From CAVSRC01 sp963830205 (GTDB lineage: Bacteria; Pseudomonadota; Alphaproteobacteria; Rhizobiales; Kaistiaceae): DNA of 64,000 bases. The stretch lies in the NCBI GenBank assembly GCA_963830205.1, contig CAWHLP010000043.1:62001-126000 (forward strand). The letters run 5' to 3'. The translations under genes and the position numbers were made by a program. This document shows positions 25,668 through 34,125 of the stretch, piece after piece; position 1 is the first letter of the stretch, and each line of letters begins with the position of its first letter. The notes under the pieces were generated by a model that worked only from the letters and a program-made list of their open reading frames with translations, searched no databases and had not been told where the DNA came from.

Positions 25668-28600
25668 ATGAACGGACGGGCGACATCTTCACTCACGCAT
25701 CGCGCCGGTTTCGCGAGTCGTTTCGCCACATGGCTGGCCTGGGCCGCCGGCTTGGCGTTGGCAGTGACCCTGGGCACCAGCGCTGCGACCGCGCAGGAAG
25801 CCATCGTCAAACCCGGCTACGCCGTCGTCACCGGCTTCGCCGGCGTCTCCGCCGCCCAGGCGCCGGATGGCGCCGACCCGTTCGACTATGTCGGCATCGA
25901 CCCCGGCGGCGCCTCGGCGCGCGTCGTCGATCTGACCGCACTTGCGGCGCAGGGCAGCGAGAGCGCCGCGCCCAAGACCTTCACCATCAGCCCGAGTCAG
26001 GTCGGGCAGGTGTTTGGCGTCGCCCTCGACGATGCCGCCGAACCCAACATCTACCTGGCGGCGACCTCGGCCTACGGCCTGTCGATCGCAATTCCTGACG
26101 CCTTCGGCCAGATGAAGCGCGTTGAGCACGGCCAGGCCGGCGCCCAGTTCGTCGCCGGCCAGTTCGGTCCGCCCGAGATGAGCGGCAGCCCCGGCGCGAT
26201 CTGGCGGGTCGATGGAGTGAGCGGCGAGGTGTCGCTGTTCGCCACCGTCGGCTCGGCCGCGAGCGGCGTCGCATCCCTTGGCGGGCTTGCCTACGACCGC
26301 GACACCCAGCAGATCTTCGCGGCGGACCGCTCGACTGGCATCGTCTATCGCTACGGCCTCGACGGCACCGAGCGCGGCACCTACGACCACGGCGTCGAAG
26401 GCCGGCCGGATGCCGGCCTGCCGCCGATCCCGCAGCCGGCCATGGCGCCGGTCGACATCACCAGCCCGGCATTCGACACCACCAACCCGGCCACGTGGGG
26501 CTTCGCCCCGCCGGCGCGGCGCGTCTTCGCGCTCGCCGTCCATGACCACCGGCTGTTCTATTCGCTGGCCCAGGGGCCGCAGATCTGGTCCGTGCAGATC
26601 AACGCGGGCGGCTCGGTCTCCGGCGGCGCACGCCTCGAGGTCGAGGTGCCGTCGCTCCAGGACGGCATCGAGATCACCTCGATCGCCTTCGATGGCGACG
26701 GCCGCATGTATCTGGCCGAGCGCGGCGCAACCACCGGCGACTACACCATGTATGCGCTGGCCAATGGCGGCCAGAGCCGCGTGCTGCGCTATCTGCCGAA
26801 CGGACCCGGCCATTGGCAGCCCACCGCCGAGCAATATTCGGTCGGGATGGCGCCGAACTACAACAACGCCGACGGCGGCGTGGCGCTGAACTACGGCTAT
26901 GCGCCGGGCCAGACCGCCACCATCAACTACAACGCCTGCGCCGCGACCGTGTGGTCGACCGGCGAGCGCCTGCTCGATCCAGGCGATCCGGCTGTTCCGG
27001 CGGGGTCTTTCCCGCTGGTCGACGGCCTGCAGGGCAATGACACCTCCTTCGTCCAGCCGCAGAACACGCCGCCGGCCGCGAGCTGGTTCGTCGACTATGA
27101 CGACAAGGACGGCAGCGCCGATTTCCGCGGCTACATGGGCGCGATCGCCACGCTGCCCTGTGCCGGTCAGGCTGCTCCGCCGCCTCCGCCGGTCGTGACC
27201 TGCCCGCCGGGCACCTACTTCGACGGCGGCCAGTGCATCATCGTTCCGACCTGCCCGCCCGGCACCAACTATCAGAACGGGCACTGCGTCTATCCGACCT
27301 GTCCTCCGGGCTTCTACCTGCAGAACGGCCAGTGCGTGCCGCCGCCGGTGAGCTGCCCGCCTGGCACCTTCTACTACCAGGGCCAGTGCTTCCCGGTGAA
27401 CTGCCCGCCCGGCATGATCAAGCAGCCGAACGGCAAGTGCACGTGCCCGCCCGGCGACACCTTCTACAAGGGCCAGTGCGTGCCCCAGCAGCAGTGCCCG
27501 CCCGGCATGGTCACATTGCCCAGCGGCGTCTGCTGGTGCCCGCTCGGCATGATCTTCGGCAACGGCGTCTGCCAGCCGCCGCCCTCGTGCCCGCCCGGTC
27601 AGGTGCTCGGCCCCGGTGGCCAGTGCGTGCCGCAGGGCTGCCCGCCGAACAAGGACCTCTTCAACGGCCAGTGCGTGCCGAAGTGCCAGCCGCCCTTCGT
27701 CCACAAGATGCCCGATGGCGCCTGTGGCCCGCCGCTGGTGTTCTGCCTGCCGCCGAAGCAGATGTTCAACGGCAAGTGCGTCAATCCGTGCCCGCCAGGC
27801 CAGATTCACAAGATGCCTGACGGCGCCTGCGGCCCGCCGCTGGTGTTCTGCCTGCCGCCCAAGGAGGTCTGGAACGGCCAATGCGTGCCCAAGTGCCCGC
27901 CCGGCCAGGTCCACACGCCGCCGAACGGCGCCTGCCAGTTCATCATCAAGCCGCCGGTGTTCTGCCTGCCGCCGAAGGAGATGTGGAACGGCAAGTGCTT
28001 GCCCAAGTGCCCGCCCGGCCAGGTCCATGTGCTGCCGAACGGCGCCTGCCAGTTCATCATCAAGCCGCCGGTGCTCTGCCTGCCGCCGAAGGAGATGTGG
28101 AACGGCCAGTGCGTCGCCAAGTGCCCGCCCGGCCAGGTCCACACGCCGCCGAACGGCGCCTGCCAGTTCATCATCAAGCCGCCGCCGGTGCGTTCTGCCT
28201 GCCGCCGAAGGAGATGTGGAACGGCCAGTGCGTCGCCAAGTGCCCGCCCGGTCAGGTCCATACGCCGCCGAACGGCGCCTGCCAGTTCATCATCAAGCCG
28301 CCGCCTGGTGGGTTCTGCCTGCCGCCGAAGGAGATGTGGAACGGCCACTGCGTCGCCAAGTGCCCGCCCGGCCAAGTGCACACGCCGCCGAACGGCGCCT
28401 GCCAGCTGATCATCAAGCCGCCGCCCGGTGTGTTCTGCCTGCCGCCGAAGGAGATCTGGAACGGCCAGTGCGTCGCCAAGTGCCCGCCCGGCCAGGTCCA
28501 TACGGCACCGAACGGCGCCTGCAAGCTGCAGATCATCAAGCCGCCGCCGGTTAAGCTCTGCCTGCCGCCGAAGGAGATCTGGAACGGCCAGTGCGTCAAT

Positions 28601-28942
28601 CAGTGCCCGCCCGGTCAGATCCATACGGCACCGAACGGCGCCTGCAAGCTGCAGATCATCAAGCCGCCGCCGGGCACGCTGTGCCTGCCGCCGAAGGAGA
28701 TCTGGAACGGCAAGTGCGTCGCCAAGTGCGCCGCCGGCCAGATTCACACACCCCCCAACGGCGCCTGCGAGAAGATCATCATTCCGCCGGGCTCGCTCTG
28801 TCTGCCCCCGAAGGAGCATTGGAACGGCAAGTGTTTGCCCAAGTGCCCCGCCGGCACCGTGCACACACTGCCCAACGGCGCCTGCAAGCCCATCCTCATT
28901 CAGCCGCCGATCATCAAGCCGATCCCGATACCGAAGCCCTGA
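25668..28942 (+). CDS. Large secreted protein with cysteine-rich tandem repeats (frameshifted)
   Basis: About 1,091 residues after restoring one missing base near 28191. ATG 25668 has GGGAGGG upstream and opens a long signal peptide (…WLAWAAGLALAVTLGTSAATAQ). Residues 45-505 have no family I recognise; GGLAYDRDTQQIFAADRSTGIVYRYGLDG and ITSIAFDGDGRMYLAERG look like beta-propeller blades. Then come about nine short units of roughly 20 residues (CPPGTYFDGGQC type), followed by ten 35-41-residue units, consensus CLPPKEMWNGQCVAKCPPGQVH-PPNGACQFIIKPPP, each with four cysteines. The tail is IIKPIPIPKP. Probably a disulfide-stapled surface or envelope protein. Function unknown; flanking genes give no clue. 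Confidence 0.85.
27741..28915 (+). repeat. Ten tandem DNA repeats (105-123 bp) encoding Cys-Pro units
   Basis: Units begin at 27741, 27846, 27960, 28074, 28193, 28313, 28433, 28556, 28679 and 28796. Lengths grow from 105 to 123 bp by in-frame codon insertions in the linker between units. Units 4 to 6 are almost identical in DNA, which suggests recent duplication by unequal exchange and makes copy number prone to assembly error. The one-base deletion near 28191 sits at the junction of units 4 and 5; unit 6 at the same place has CCTGGTGGG, showing which base is missing. Confidence 0.9.
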
Positions 28943-29034
28943 ATCATGGGCCGCCGCCTCTTGGGCGGCGGCCTACCCATCGCCGGCGCCGCCTGCTAGG
29001 CCTGCCCCTGCATCTCCAGTCAGGGAGGCCATCG

Positions 29035-29931
29035 ATGCTCGAACTCAAGCCGCTTGATGAATTCATTCGCTGCGACCTCGGCGAATGCCCGGTCTATGAC
29101 GACCGCGAGGACGCCATCCTCTTTGAGGACATCGTCAACCGGACGATCCACAGCGTCGGTCTGGCCGGCGGTGCCGCGCTGCAATGGCGCTTCGCCAGCG
29201 AGGTCTGCTCCTTCGGCCTGAGCGAGACTGGCAGGCTGGTGGTGGCGCTCCGCCATGAGGTCGGCCTGTTCGACCGCGACAGCGGCGGGTTCCAGCATCT
29301 GTGCAGCATCGAGGAGGGCAACCCCGGCACCCGCCTCAATGACGGCAAGGTCGGCCCCGACGGCGCCTTCTGGGTGGGCTCGATGGACGATCGCGGCAAG
29401 CCGGCGAGCGAACGCCTGCCGCTCGGCTCGCTCTACCGCGTCGATGCCGGCGGCCACGTCGACAAGAAGGTCGAGGGGCTGATCACCAGCAACGGGCTGG
29501 CCTGGAGCGCCGACGGCCGGCTCATGTTCCACACCGATTCCAGCGGCCGCTGGATCGACCGCTGGCGCTTTGACCCGGCGACCGGCGCCATTGCCGAACG
29601 CACGCGCATCGTCGCCGACATCAGCGAGGCGACCGGCCGGCCGGATGGCGGCGCCACCGATGCCGAAGGGTGCTACTGGAGCTCCGGCATCTCGGCCCAA
29701 TGCCTGAACCGCTTCGATGCCGACGGCCGGCTACTGGCATCCTATCCCGTGCCGCTCGCGGCGCCGACCATGCCGTGCTTCGGTGGCCCGGACATGAGGA
29801 CGCTGTTCGTCACCTCGCTGCGGACCGGCCGAAGTGCCGAGTTGCTGGAGAAATACCCTCTCAGCGGCGTCACGCTGGTCGGCCGGAGCCCCGTCGCCGG
29901 TGCCCCGGTGGCGCGCTTCAGGGACGGCTGA
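29035..29931 (+). CDS. SMP-30/gluconolactonase/LRE family protein
   Basis: 298 residues, no signal peptide. The six-bladed propeller signatures of the family are present: LGECPVYDDREDAILFEDI (metal ligand E), the RLNDGKVGPDGAFWVGSMDD segment (N and D ligands), GLITSNGLAWSADGRLMFHTDS, and RPDGGATDAEGCYWSSG. Members hydrolyse sugar lactones such as gluconolactone or L-arabinono-lactone, or similar esters, using one divalent cation. GGGAGG lies before ATG 29035. No sugar-catabolism genes are adjacent, so the lactone is unknown. Its 3' end is 10 bp from the convergent TonB/TolA-like gene. Confidence 0.92.
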   Translation: MLELKPLDEFIRCDLGECPVYDDREDAILFEDIVNRTIHSVGLAGGAALQWRFASEVCSFGLSETGRLVVALRHEVGLFDRDSGGFQHLCSIEEGNPGTRLNDGKVGPDGAFWVGSMDDRGKPASERLPLGSLYRVDAGGHVDKKVEGLITSNGLAWSADGRLMFHTDSSGRWIDRWRFDPATGAIAERTRIVADISEATGRPDGGATDAEGCYWSSGISAQCLNRFDADGRLLASYPVPLAAPTMPCFGGPDMRTLFVTSLRTGRSAELLEKYPLSGVTLVGRSPVAGAPVARFRDG

Positions 29932-29941
29932 GCCGGATCGC

Positions 29942-30685
29942 CTACGGCGCCAGCGTGAGCTGAACGTCCTTCCACGCGTCGTACTGGGTCGCCGGCAGAT
30001 GGTATGGCCCGCATTGCTTGACGGCTTCCATGGCCGCCTTCGCTGCCGCGGCCCCGATGAGCGTGGCGGGAAATTCGACGACCGTCGGCTCACCATTGAG
30101 CCTGCCATCGTTGAGCATCTGAAACCGCAGCGTGACGGTGACCTGATGCGGGTCGTTCCAGCCCGATGGAACCTGCCAGCAGCGCTTGGCCTCGGCGCTG
30201 AGGGTTGCCAGCAGCGCCGGCGACAGCGCCGTCTTGCGGCCGCGATCAGCCTTGCCCGGAGAGGCCGAGACAGTCGCCTGCGCCTTGCTTTCCTTGGCTG
30301 GGGCGGCGTCTGCGGGCGAGGAGGGCTCTTTGCCGCTGGCTGGCGTAGTCTTTGGCGCGTCCGCCTGCGCCGCCGGCGGCGGCTTCTCTGCCGCCAGCGA
30401 GGCGGGTTTCTCTTTGGGTGCGCCGGTGGACTTGGCCGCCGGCGGCTGGGGTGGCTTGGGTTGCGGTTGTTCGGCGGGGATCAGCCTGACCGGAATGACC
30501 GGGGGCGGTATGTGCGCCGAGGCCAGCGAACCGAAGATCAGCACCCCGACGAGCAAGTGACCGGCGGCCGACGCGGCAACACTGACGATCTCCGTCCTGC
30601 CGGGGGTGGCGGCGGGCGCCAGCTGGTCGGCCGGCGACATCGGCAGCGGGACTGGAGCCGGGGAGGCGCCGGTTGCCCCCTGCAT
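29942..30685 (-). CDS. TonB/TolA C-terminal-domain envelope protein
   Basis: About 247 residues from ATG 30685, chosen because GGAAGG precedes it; an in-frame ATG at 30805 would add 40 residues. Layout: short cytoplasmic part, one membrane anchor (VSVAASAAGHLLVGVLIFGSL), a long Pro/Ala/Lys spacer (QPQPKPPQPPAAK…), then a C-terminal domain with CWQVPSGWNDPHQVTVTLRF, LNDGRL and CGPYHLPATQYDAWKDVQL. The last motif is the alphaproteobacterial TolA/TonB-C pattern (PY-LP-Y-W-V). It may transmit energy to an outer-membrane partner, but tolQ/exbB, tolR/exbD and a receptor gene are all missing nearby. Confidence 0.78.
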   Translation of the reverse strand: MQGATGASPAPVPLPMSPADQLAPAATPGRTEIVSVAASAAGHLLVGVLIFGSLASAHIPPPVIPVRLIPAEQPQPKPPQPPAAKSTGAPKEKPASLAAEKPPPAAQADAPKTTPASGKEPSSPADAAPAKESKAQATVSASPGKADRGRKTALSPALLATLSAEAKRCWQVPSGWNDPHQVTVTLRFQMLNDGRLNGEPTVVEFPATLIGAAAAKAAMEAVKQCGPYHLPATQYDAWKDVQLTLAP

Positions 30686-30981
30686 CGGCCCTTCCGCCGT
30701 GGCGATGCCGTCTTCTGCCACAGGGTTTCCCGCTATCGTTGTTCCGCAAAAGCCGTCGCGGCAGCTTAGCCCCGCCATCCTGTCAATCGGCTTGCCCGCT
30801 GGCAACGCCGAGCCGCCACAATCTCAGCTCTGCCGGTACAACTCCAGCGTTTGACCGGGCGAGGGAAGACGCCCGCACGGCGTACGGCGCCGGGCGGCAT
30901 CCCCGAGCAATCTGAGCCGGACACAGCCCGATATTTCAATATGTTGCCCGAAAGCACGCACCCGGTCCCGCGGCGACGACC

Positions 30982-31218
30982 CTAGCCGGCGAGCCAGCCG
31001 GCGAGCTTGGCGGCGTCGGGCAGGCCGCCGGCATGGACCAGCCTGCCGTCGATCGCCACGCCCGGCGTCGACATCACACCGGCCTCGACGATCGCCCTCG
31101 GGTCGGTGACCTTCTCAACCTCGACGTCGAGCCCGAGTTTGGCCGCGGCAGCCTTCACCATCTCGGCGGTCGCCTCGCACCGTTTGCACCCTGGCCCATA
31201 GACCTTGACGTGTTTCAT
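30982..31218 (-). CDS. Thioredoxin-like redox-active disulfide protein
   Basis: 78 residues: MKHVKVYGPGCKRCEATAEMV gives a glutaredoxin/thioredoxin fold with a CKRC active site, and MSTPGVAIDGRLVHAGGLP supplies the cis-Pro loop. This is the compact redox-active disulfide protein 2 family. It follows the permease gene after 11 bp and is the last gene of an arsR-permease-thioredoxin operon. The constant association suggests it reduces or hands over a thiol-reactive substrate of the permease; that is inference. Confidence 0.9.
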   Translation of the reverse strand: MKHVKVYGPGCKRCEATAEMVKAAAAKLGLDVEVEKVTDPRAIVEAGVMSTPGVAIDGRLVHAGGLPDAAKLAGWLAG

Positions 31219-31229
31219 GGCATGTCTCT

Positions 31230-32291
31230 CTAGAACAACGCGTTGAACAGATATCCGACGGCGAGGATGCCGGCGCCGACCACGCCGATGAAGACGGCGA
31301 TGAGGCGGAGTTTCAGTACCTGCCTGAGAATGATCATTTCGGGCAGCGAGAGCGCGATGACGCTCATCATGAAGGCAAGCACGGTGCCCAGCGCCGCGCC
31401 TTTGCCGAGGAGCGCCTCGACGATGGGGATGATGCCCGCGGCATTGGCGTACATCGGGATGCCGACCAGCACCGCCGCCGGCACCGACCACCAAGCTTGC
31501 GTCCCCATGATGCGCACCATCAGGTCCTCGGGCACATAGCCGTGGATCAGCGCGCCCATGCCGATGCCGAGGATGACCCACAGCCAGACCTTGCCGACGA
31601 TCTCGCGCACGGCGGCCCAGCCGAGCTGGAAGCGGTCGGCCATGGTCAGCGTCTCCGGCGCGATCACATTGACCGCACCGGCGTGGATGTCGCGCACCCA
31701 GTCCTGCAACCAGCCTTCGACGCGCAGCGCGCCGATGACGAAGCCCGCGACGATCGCCAGTCCCAGGCCGAAGGCGAGATAGGTCGCCGCCACCTGCCAG
31801 CCGACAAGGCCGAAGAGCAGCACCAGGGCCACTTCGTTGACCATCGGCGCGGCGATCAGGAAGGAGAAGGTGACGCCGAGCGGCACGCCGGCAGACACGA
31901 AGCCGATGAACAGCGGCACCGCCGAGCACGAGCAGAACGGCGTCAGCACGCCGAGGCCCGCCGCCATGACGTGGCCCGCGCCTGCGCCCCTGCCGGAGAG
32001 CAGCGCGCGCGTCCTCTCCGGGCTGAAGAAGCTGCGCACCACGCCCATGGCGAAAACGATGCCGACAAGCAGCATCAGCACCTTGGGAACGTCATAGAAG
32101 AAGAAGGCCAGCGCATCGCCGGTGTGGCTCTGGCGCTCGACCGGGAGCAGCGCCGTCAGCCATTCCGCCAGGGGGCTGAGACTCTGATAGACCAGCCACC
32201 AGAGGACGGCGGCGAGGACCAGCCCGCCGATCCACGGCCAGGCACCCGGCGCCCCGTGCCGCGGCAGCTCGCCGGTCTGAACCGTCGTCAT
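31230..32291 (-). CDS. Permease of the DUF318/ArsP-like family
   Basis: 353 residues, eight to ten helices. The hallmark LGVLTPFCSCSAVPLFIGFVSAGVPLGVTFSFLIAAPMVNEVA contains the conserved CSC cysteines; a second copy of the fold has VGIPMYANAAGIIPIVEALLGKGAALGTVLAFMMSVIALSLPEMI. ArsP members export trivalent organoarsenicals, and other DUF318 proteins are uncharacterised. Start ATG 32291 overlaps the arsR stop (ATGA, 32288-32291). An arsenical or another thiophilic metalloid is the best guess for cargo. Confidence 0.9.
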   Translation of the reverse strand: MTTVQTGELPRHGAPGAWPWIGGLVLAAVLWWLVYQSLSPLAEWLTALLPVERQSHTGDALAFFFYDVPKVLMLLVGIVFAMGVVRSFFSPERTRALLSGRGAGAGHVMAAGLGVLTPFCSCSAVPLFIGFVSAGVPLGVTFSFLIAAPMVNEVALVLLFGLVGWQVAATYLAFGLGLAIVAGFVIGALRVEGWLQDWVRDIHAGAVNVIAPETLTMADRFQLGWAAVREIVGKVWLWVILGIGMGALIHGYVPEDLMVRIMGTQAWWSVPAAVLVGIPMYANAAGIIPIVEALLGKGAALGTVLAFMMSVIALSLPEMIILRQVLKLRLIAVFIGVVGAGILAVGYLFNALF

Positions 32292-32578
32292 GCTGCGCTC
32301 CTCTCGGCGACCTCGCCGGCCTCGAGGGCCGCATCGAGCAGGGTGGCGATGGCCGGCGTGAGATCGGGATTGCGCCGGTAGCGCACCCATTGCGCGTCGC
32401 GCCGATCGGTGACCAGCCCGGCTTGCCTCAGCACCTGCATGTGGCGCGACATCCGGCTCTGTGTGGCGCCTAGCGCCCGCATCATCTCGCAGACGCAGTG
32501 CTCCGAACCATCGCTGAGCATCCGCATGGTCTCCAGGCGGGTGGGCTCGGCGAGGGCGGCAAGAACGGAAATGACCAT
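32288..32578 (-). CDS. ArsR/SmtB-family metalloregulator
   Basis: 96 residues, winged-helix. LAALAEPTRLETMRMLSDG leads into HCVCEMMRALGATQSRMSRHMQVLRQAGLV: CVC in helix 3 matches the As(III)/Sb(III) site of ArsR (ELCVCDL), followed by the recognition helix (SRMSRHMQVL) and the wing with DRRDAQWVRYRR. It should repress its own operon and be released on ligand binding. GGGAG lies before its ATG. The palindrome at 32592-32609, starting 14 bp upstream of the start codon, is the obvious operator. Confidence 0.95.
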   Translation of the reverse strand: MVISVLAALAEPTRLETMRMLSDGSEHCVCEMMRALGATQSRMSRHMQVLRQAGLVTDRRDAQWVRYRRNPDLTPAIATLLDAALEAGEVAERSAA

Positions 32579-32591
32579 GGGCGATCTCCCT

Positions 32592-32609
32592 TATGCGCAT
32601 ATGCGCATA
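32592..32609 (-). promoter_or_regulatory. 18-bp perfect palindrome, candidate ArsR operator
   Basis: TATGCGCATATGCGCATA is its own reverse complement and consists of two abutting copies of the 8-bp palindrome ATGCGCAT. It lies 14-31 bp upstream of the arsR start, where bound ArsR would block the promoter of the arsR-permease-thioredoxin operon. Confidence 0.75.
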
Positions 32610-32729
32610 CACACGAGAGACCAGCATTGACGCAGATCAAGGACCAGCCCAGGGCGCAAGCGCCCCCCGGTCGGTCAGCGCGCCCTCGCGGAGCCATCGA
32701 ACGAAGTGAGATTGGCGTGAGCGCCAAAA

Positions 32730-32743
32730 TGGCGGACGGGGTG
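32730..32743 (+). repeat. 14-bp copy of the tRNA-Ser 3' end, candidate att site (left)
   Basis: TGGCGGACGGGGTG is identical, in the same orientation, to 35635-35648, which is the CCA end, discriminator and acceptor arm of tRNA-Ser. The pair flanks 2.9 kb carrying the CTERM genes. A dyad lies two bases to the left (32712-32727). This is the arrangement left by site-specific integration at a tRNA 3' end, but no integrase is present. Confidence 0.5.
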
Positions 32744-32903
32744 CCCGTTTTCTTGCCGTCTCGCTATGTCGCACCGTCCACGGAATATCGGCGCACCCGC
32801 GGGATAGCCGCCTCCGGGCGTTTCAAAATTCGAGCAGTTGGGATGTCGAGGAAATGACCGGCGCTGCAAGACGGGAGAGGGCTTAGCCGTAGGACCAAAA
32901 AAA

Positions 32904-32925
32904 GGGGTTAACGTAGAATTAAAAA
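32904..32925 (+). promoter_or_regulatory. Shared CTERM upstream element, copy 1
   Basis: GGGGTTAAC, three bases, then GAATTAAAAA, ending 53 bp before the first CTERM gene's ATG. Twenty of 22 positions match copy 2 at 34047-34068, and weaker similarity (TG-Y-AA) continues for about 8 bp. Probably a promoter or regulator site common to both genes. Confidence 0.6.
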
Positions 32926-32978
32926 ACTGTAATATTGCCCGGTAAAGCGGTGAATGTTGGCAGGAATAGGAGGGCATC

Positions 32979-33686
32979 ATGGGCCCAAAACTATCTTGGC
33001 CTATTGCATTCGCGGTCGTCGGGGCGTGCGTTTTCGGACAGCCAGCATGGGCGACCATTGTCAGTGGAAACGTGACGGGCGGGACGTATAGCGACTCCAC
33101 ATTTGTCATTCTGGACCTGCCTTTCGATCCACCAAACGGTCCGGTTAATACGGTCGGCAAGAACGATTTCAACACACACGACCTTTATGGCTTCAATGAA
33201 GACCAGAATATTCTGCTCACGTCCGATCTCCTTGTGAACGTAGGCGCGACGATCTCGGCAGGGACGATGGTCGCCAGTCACTACATTTTCTGGGACCCGC
33301 CGGGCGACTCCAGCAGCACACTAAAGAAGGTCACCGGCAATGTGGTGTTCGATTCGGCCATTCTTGGAATAGCCACAAGCAAGGCGCTTCTTTCCGCCAG
33401 CGATTTTCTGGCCAATACCGGGGTCACCTATCTGGATCCGAATTTGCGTGGCCTGGAAAGCACCGATCACGTCTCGATCAACGGTTCCAACACCCTGCAG
33501 ATTGATCTTCACTTTGAGGCAAATACCCCGGGCGACTACATCCGCGTTTTCACCGCCTACTCGCCGACGGCGGCAGGGCCACCGCCGGCCGTTCCGTTGC
33601 CGGCAGCGTTGCCGCTCTTTGCATCCGGCCTGGCAGCCTTTGGCGGCCTTGGTGCGTGGCGCAAGCGTAGAGCGCGTCGCGCCTGA
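32979..33686 (+). CDS. VPLPA/PEP-CTERM-type secreted protein 1
   Basis: 235 residues with AGGAGG before ATG 32979. Signal peptide WPIAFAVVGACVFGQPAWA, then a beta-rich, Thr/Ser/Asn-rich body without a known domain (GNVTGGTYSDSTFVILDLPF, DLYGFNEDQNILL). The C-terminus is a sorting tail: VPLPAALPLFASGLAAFGGLGAWRKRRARRA, i.e. the VPLPA motif, a hydrophobic helix and a basic end, as recognised by exosortases. The protein is therefore probably exported, cut at the tail and released or anchored. Visibly less GC-rich codon use than neighbours suggests transfer. No exosortase gene is in the window. Confidence 0.85.
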   Translation: MGPKLSWPIAFAVVGACVFGQPAWATIVSGNVTGGTYSDSTFVILDLPFDPPNGPVNTVGKNDFNTHDLYGFNEDQNILLTSDLLVNVGATISAGTMVASHYIFWDPPGDSSSTLKKVTGNVVFDSAILGIATSKALLSASDFLANTGVTYLDPNLRGLESTDHVSINGSNTLQIDLHFEANTPGDYIRVFTAYSPTAAGPPPAVPLPAALPLFASGLAAFGGLGAWRKRRARRA

Positions 33687-34039
33687 ACCGCGCTTTTTCG
33701 CCGGCCGGGGGCTCTGCCGGTGCGAACGAGCGCCGTTTGGTCAATTCAGCAGACTGCCGGACGTCCACTACGACAACGCTCTCCAGCAATAACGGAAGTT
33801 GCCCACCATCCGGGGCGCCACCGCAAGATGGTAACCGGATGCGGCTAGGCGCCAAAGGCGGCCCCACCCAGCGTGCGAAACGCTGTCGGCCGGAGCAGCG
33901 CTACGGCACGCCCGAGGCGTCCCCTTCGAGAGGTCGCCGTCGCGTGAAGATCCACGCTCGCCTGACGGCACTGGCGAAGAAGCCAAATATCGGCCCGAAA
34001 CCCCATTTCTGTCATCAGCATCCCAAAATAGTCCGCCAC

Positions 34040-34050
34040 GGGGGGGGGGG
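34040..34050 (+). repeat. Homopolymer tract of 11 G
   Basis: Eleven consecutive G immediately before TTAAC of the second CTERM upstream element, 76 bp before the start codon. Tracts of this length slip during replication, so it could tune promoter spacing (phase variation). The same feature would be error-prone in sequencing, and this assembly has many indels. Confidence 0.7.
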
Positions 34051-34068
34051 TTAACATTGAATTAAAAA
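34047..34068 (+). promoter_or_regulatory. Shared CTERM upstream element, copy 2
   Basis: GGGGTTAAC, three bases, then GAATTAAAAA, ending 57 bp before ATG 34126: nearly the same spacing as copy 1 (53 bp). The four leading G belong to the 11-G tract. Confidence 0.6.
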
Positions 34069-34125
34069 TATGCAACCCTCTCCGAGGTTGCGGCATCAAC
34101 CAATAGACCAACAGGAAGAGAAGCT

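Larger units (their letters stand above)
32579..32978. other. 400-bp gene-free stretch between arsR and the first CTERM gene
   Basis: From left to right it holds the ArsR palindrome, a GGGCGC-AAG-CGCCCC mini-hairpin, the dyad TTGGCG-TGAG-CGCCAA (32712-32727), the 14-bp copy of the tRNA-Ser 3' end (32730-32743), and the shared CTERM upstream element (32904-32925). Short open frames here lack ribosome sites and recognisable motifs; I see no gene. Confidence 0.7.
33687..34125. other. 439-bp gene-free stretch between the two CTERM genes
   Basis: Contains the 11-G tract (34040-34050) and the second shared CTERM element (34047-34068) at its right end. The left 340 bp has no recognisable gene, tRNA or terminator; the short frames on both strands have no ribosome sites or family motifs. 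Confidence 0.65.

Noticed and set aside
25689..28142. 817-residue minus-strand open frame
   Set aside because: Shadow of the Cys-repeat gene; its apparent repeats simply mirror the real ones.
27741..28915. CRISPR array
   Set aside because: Regular spacing, but units are contiguous, 105-123 bp and protein-coding, with no spacers or cas genes.
33737..34054. Possible 105-residue gene between the CTERM genes
   Set aside because: No ribosome site, no motifs, runs into the poly-G tract; basic low-complexity translation typical of non-coding GC-rich DNA.
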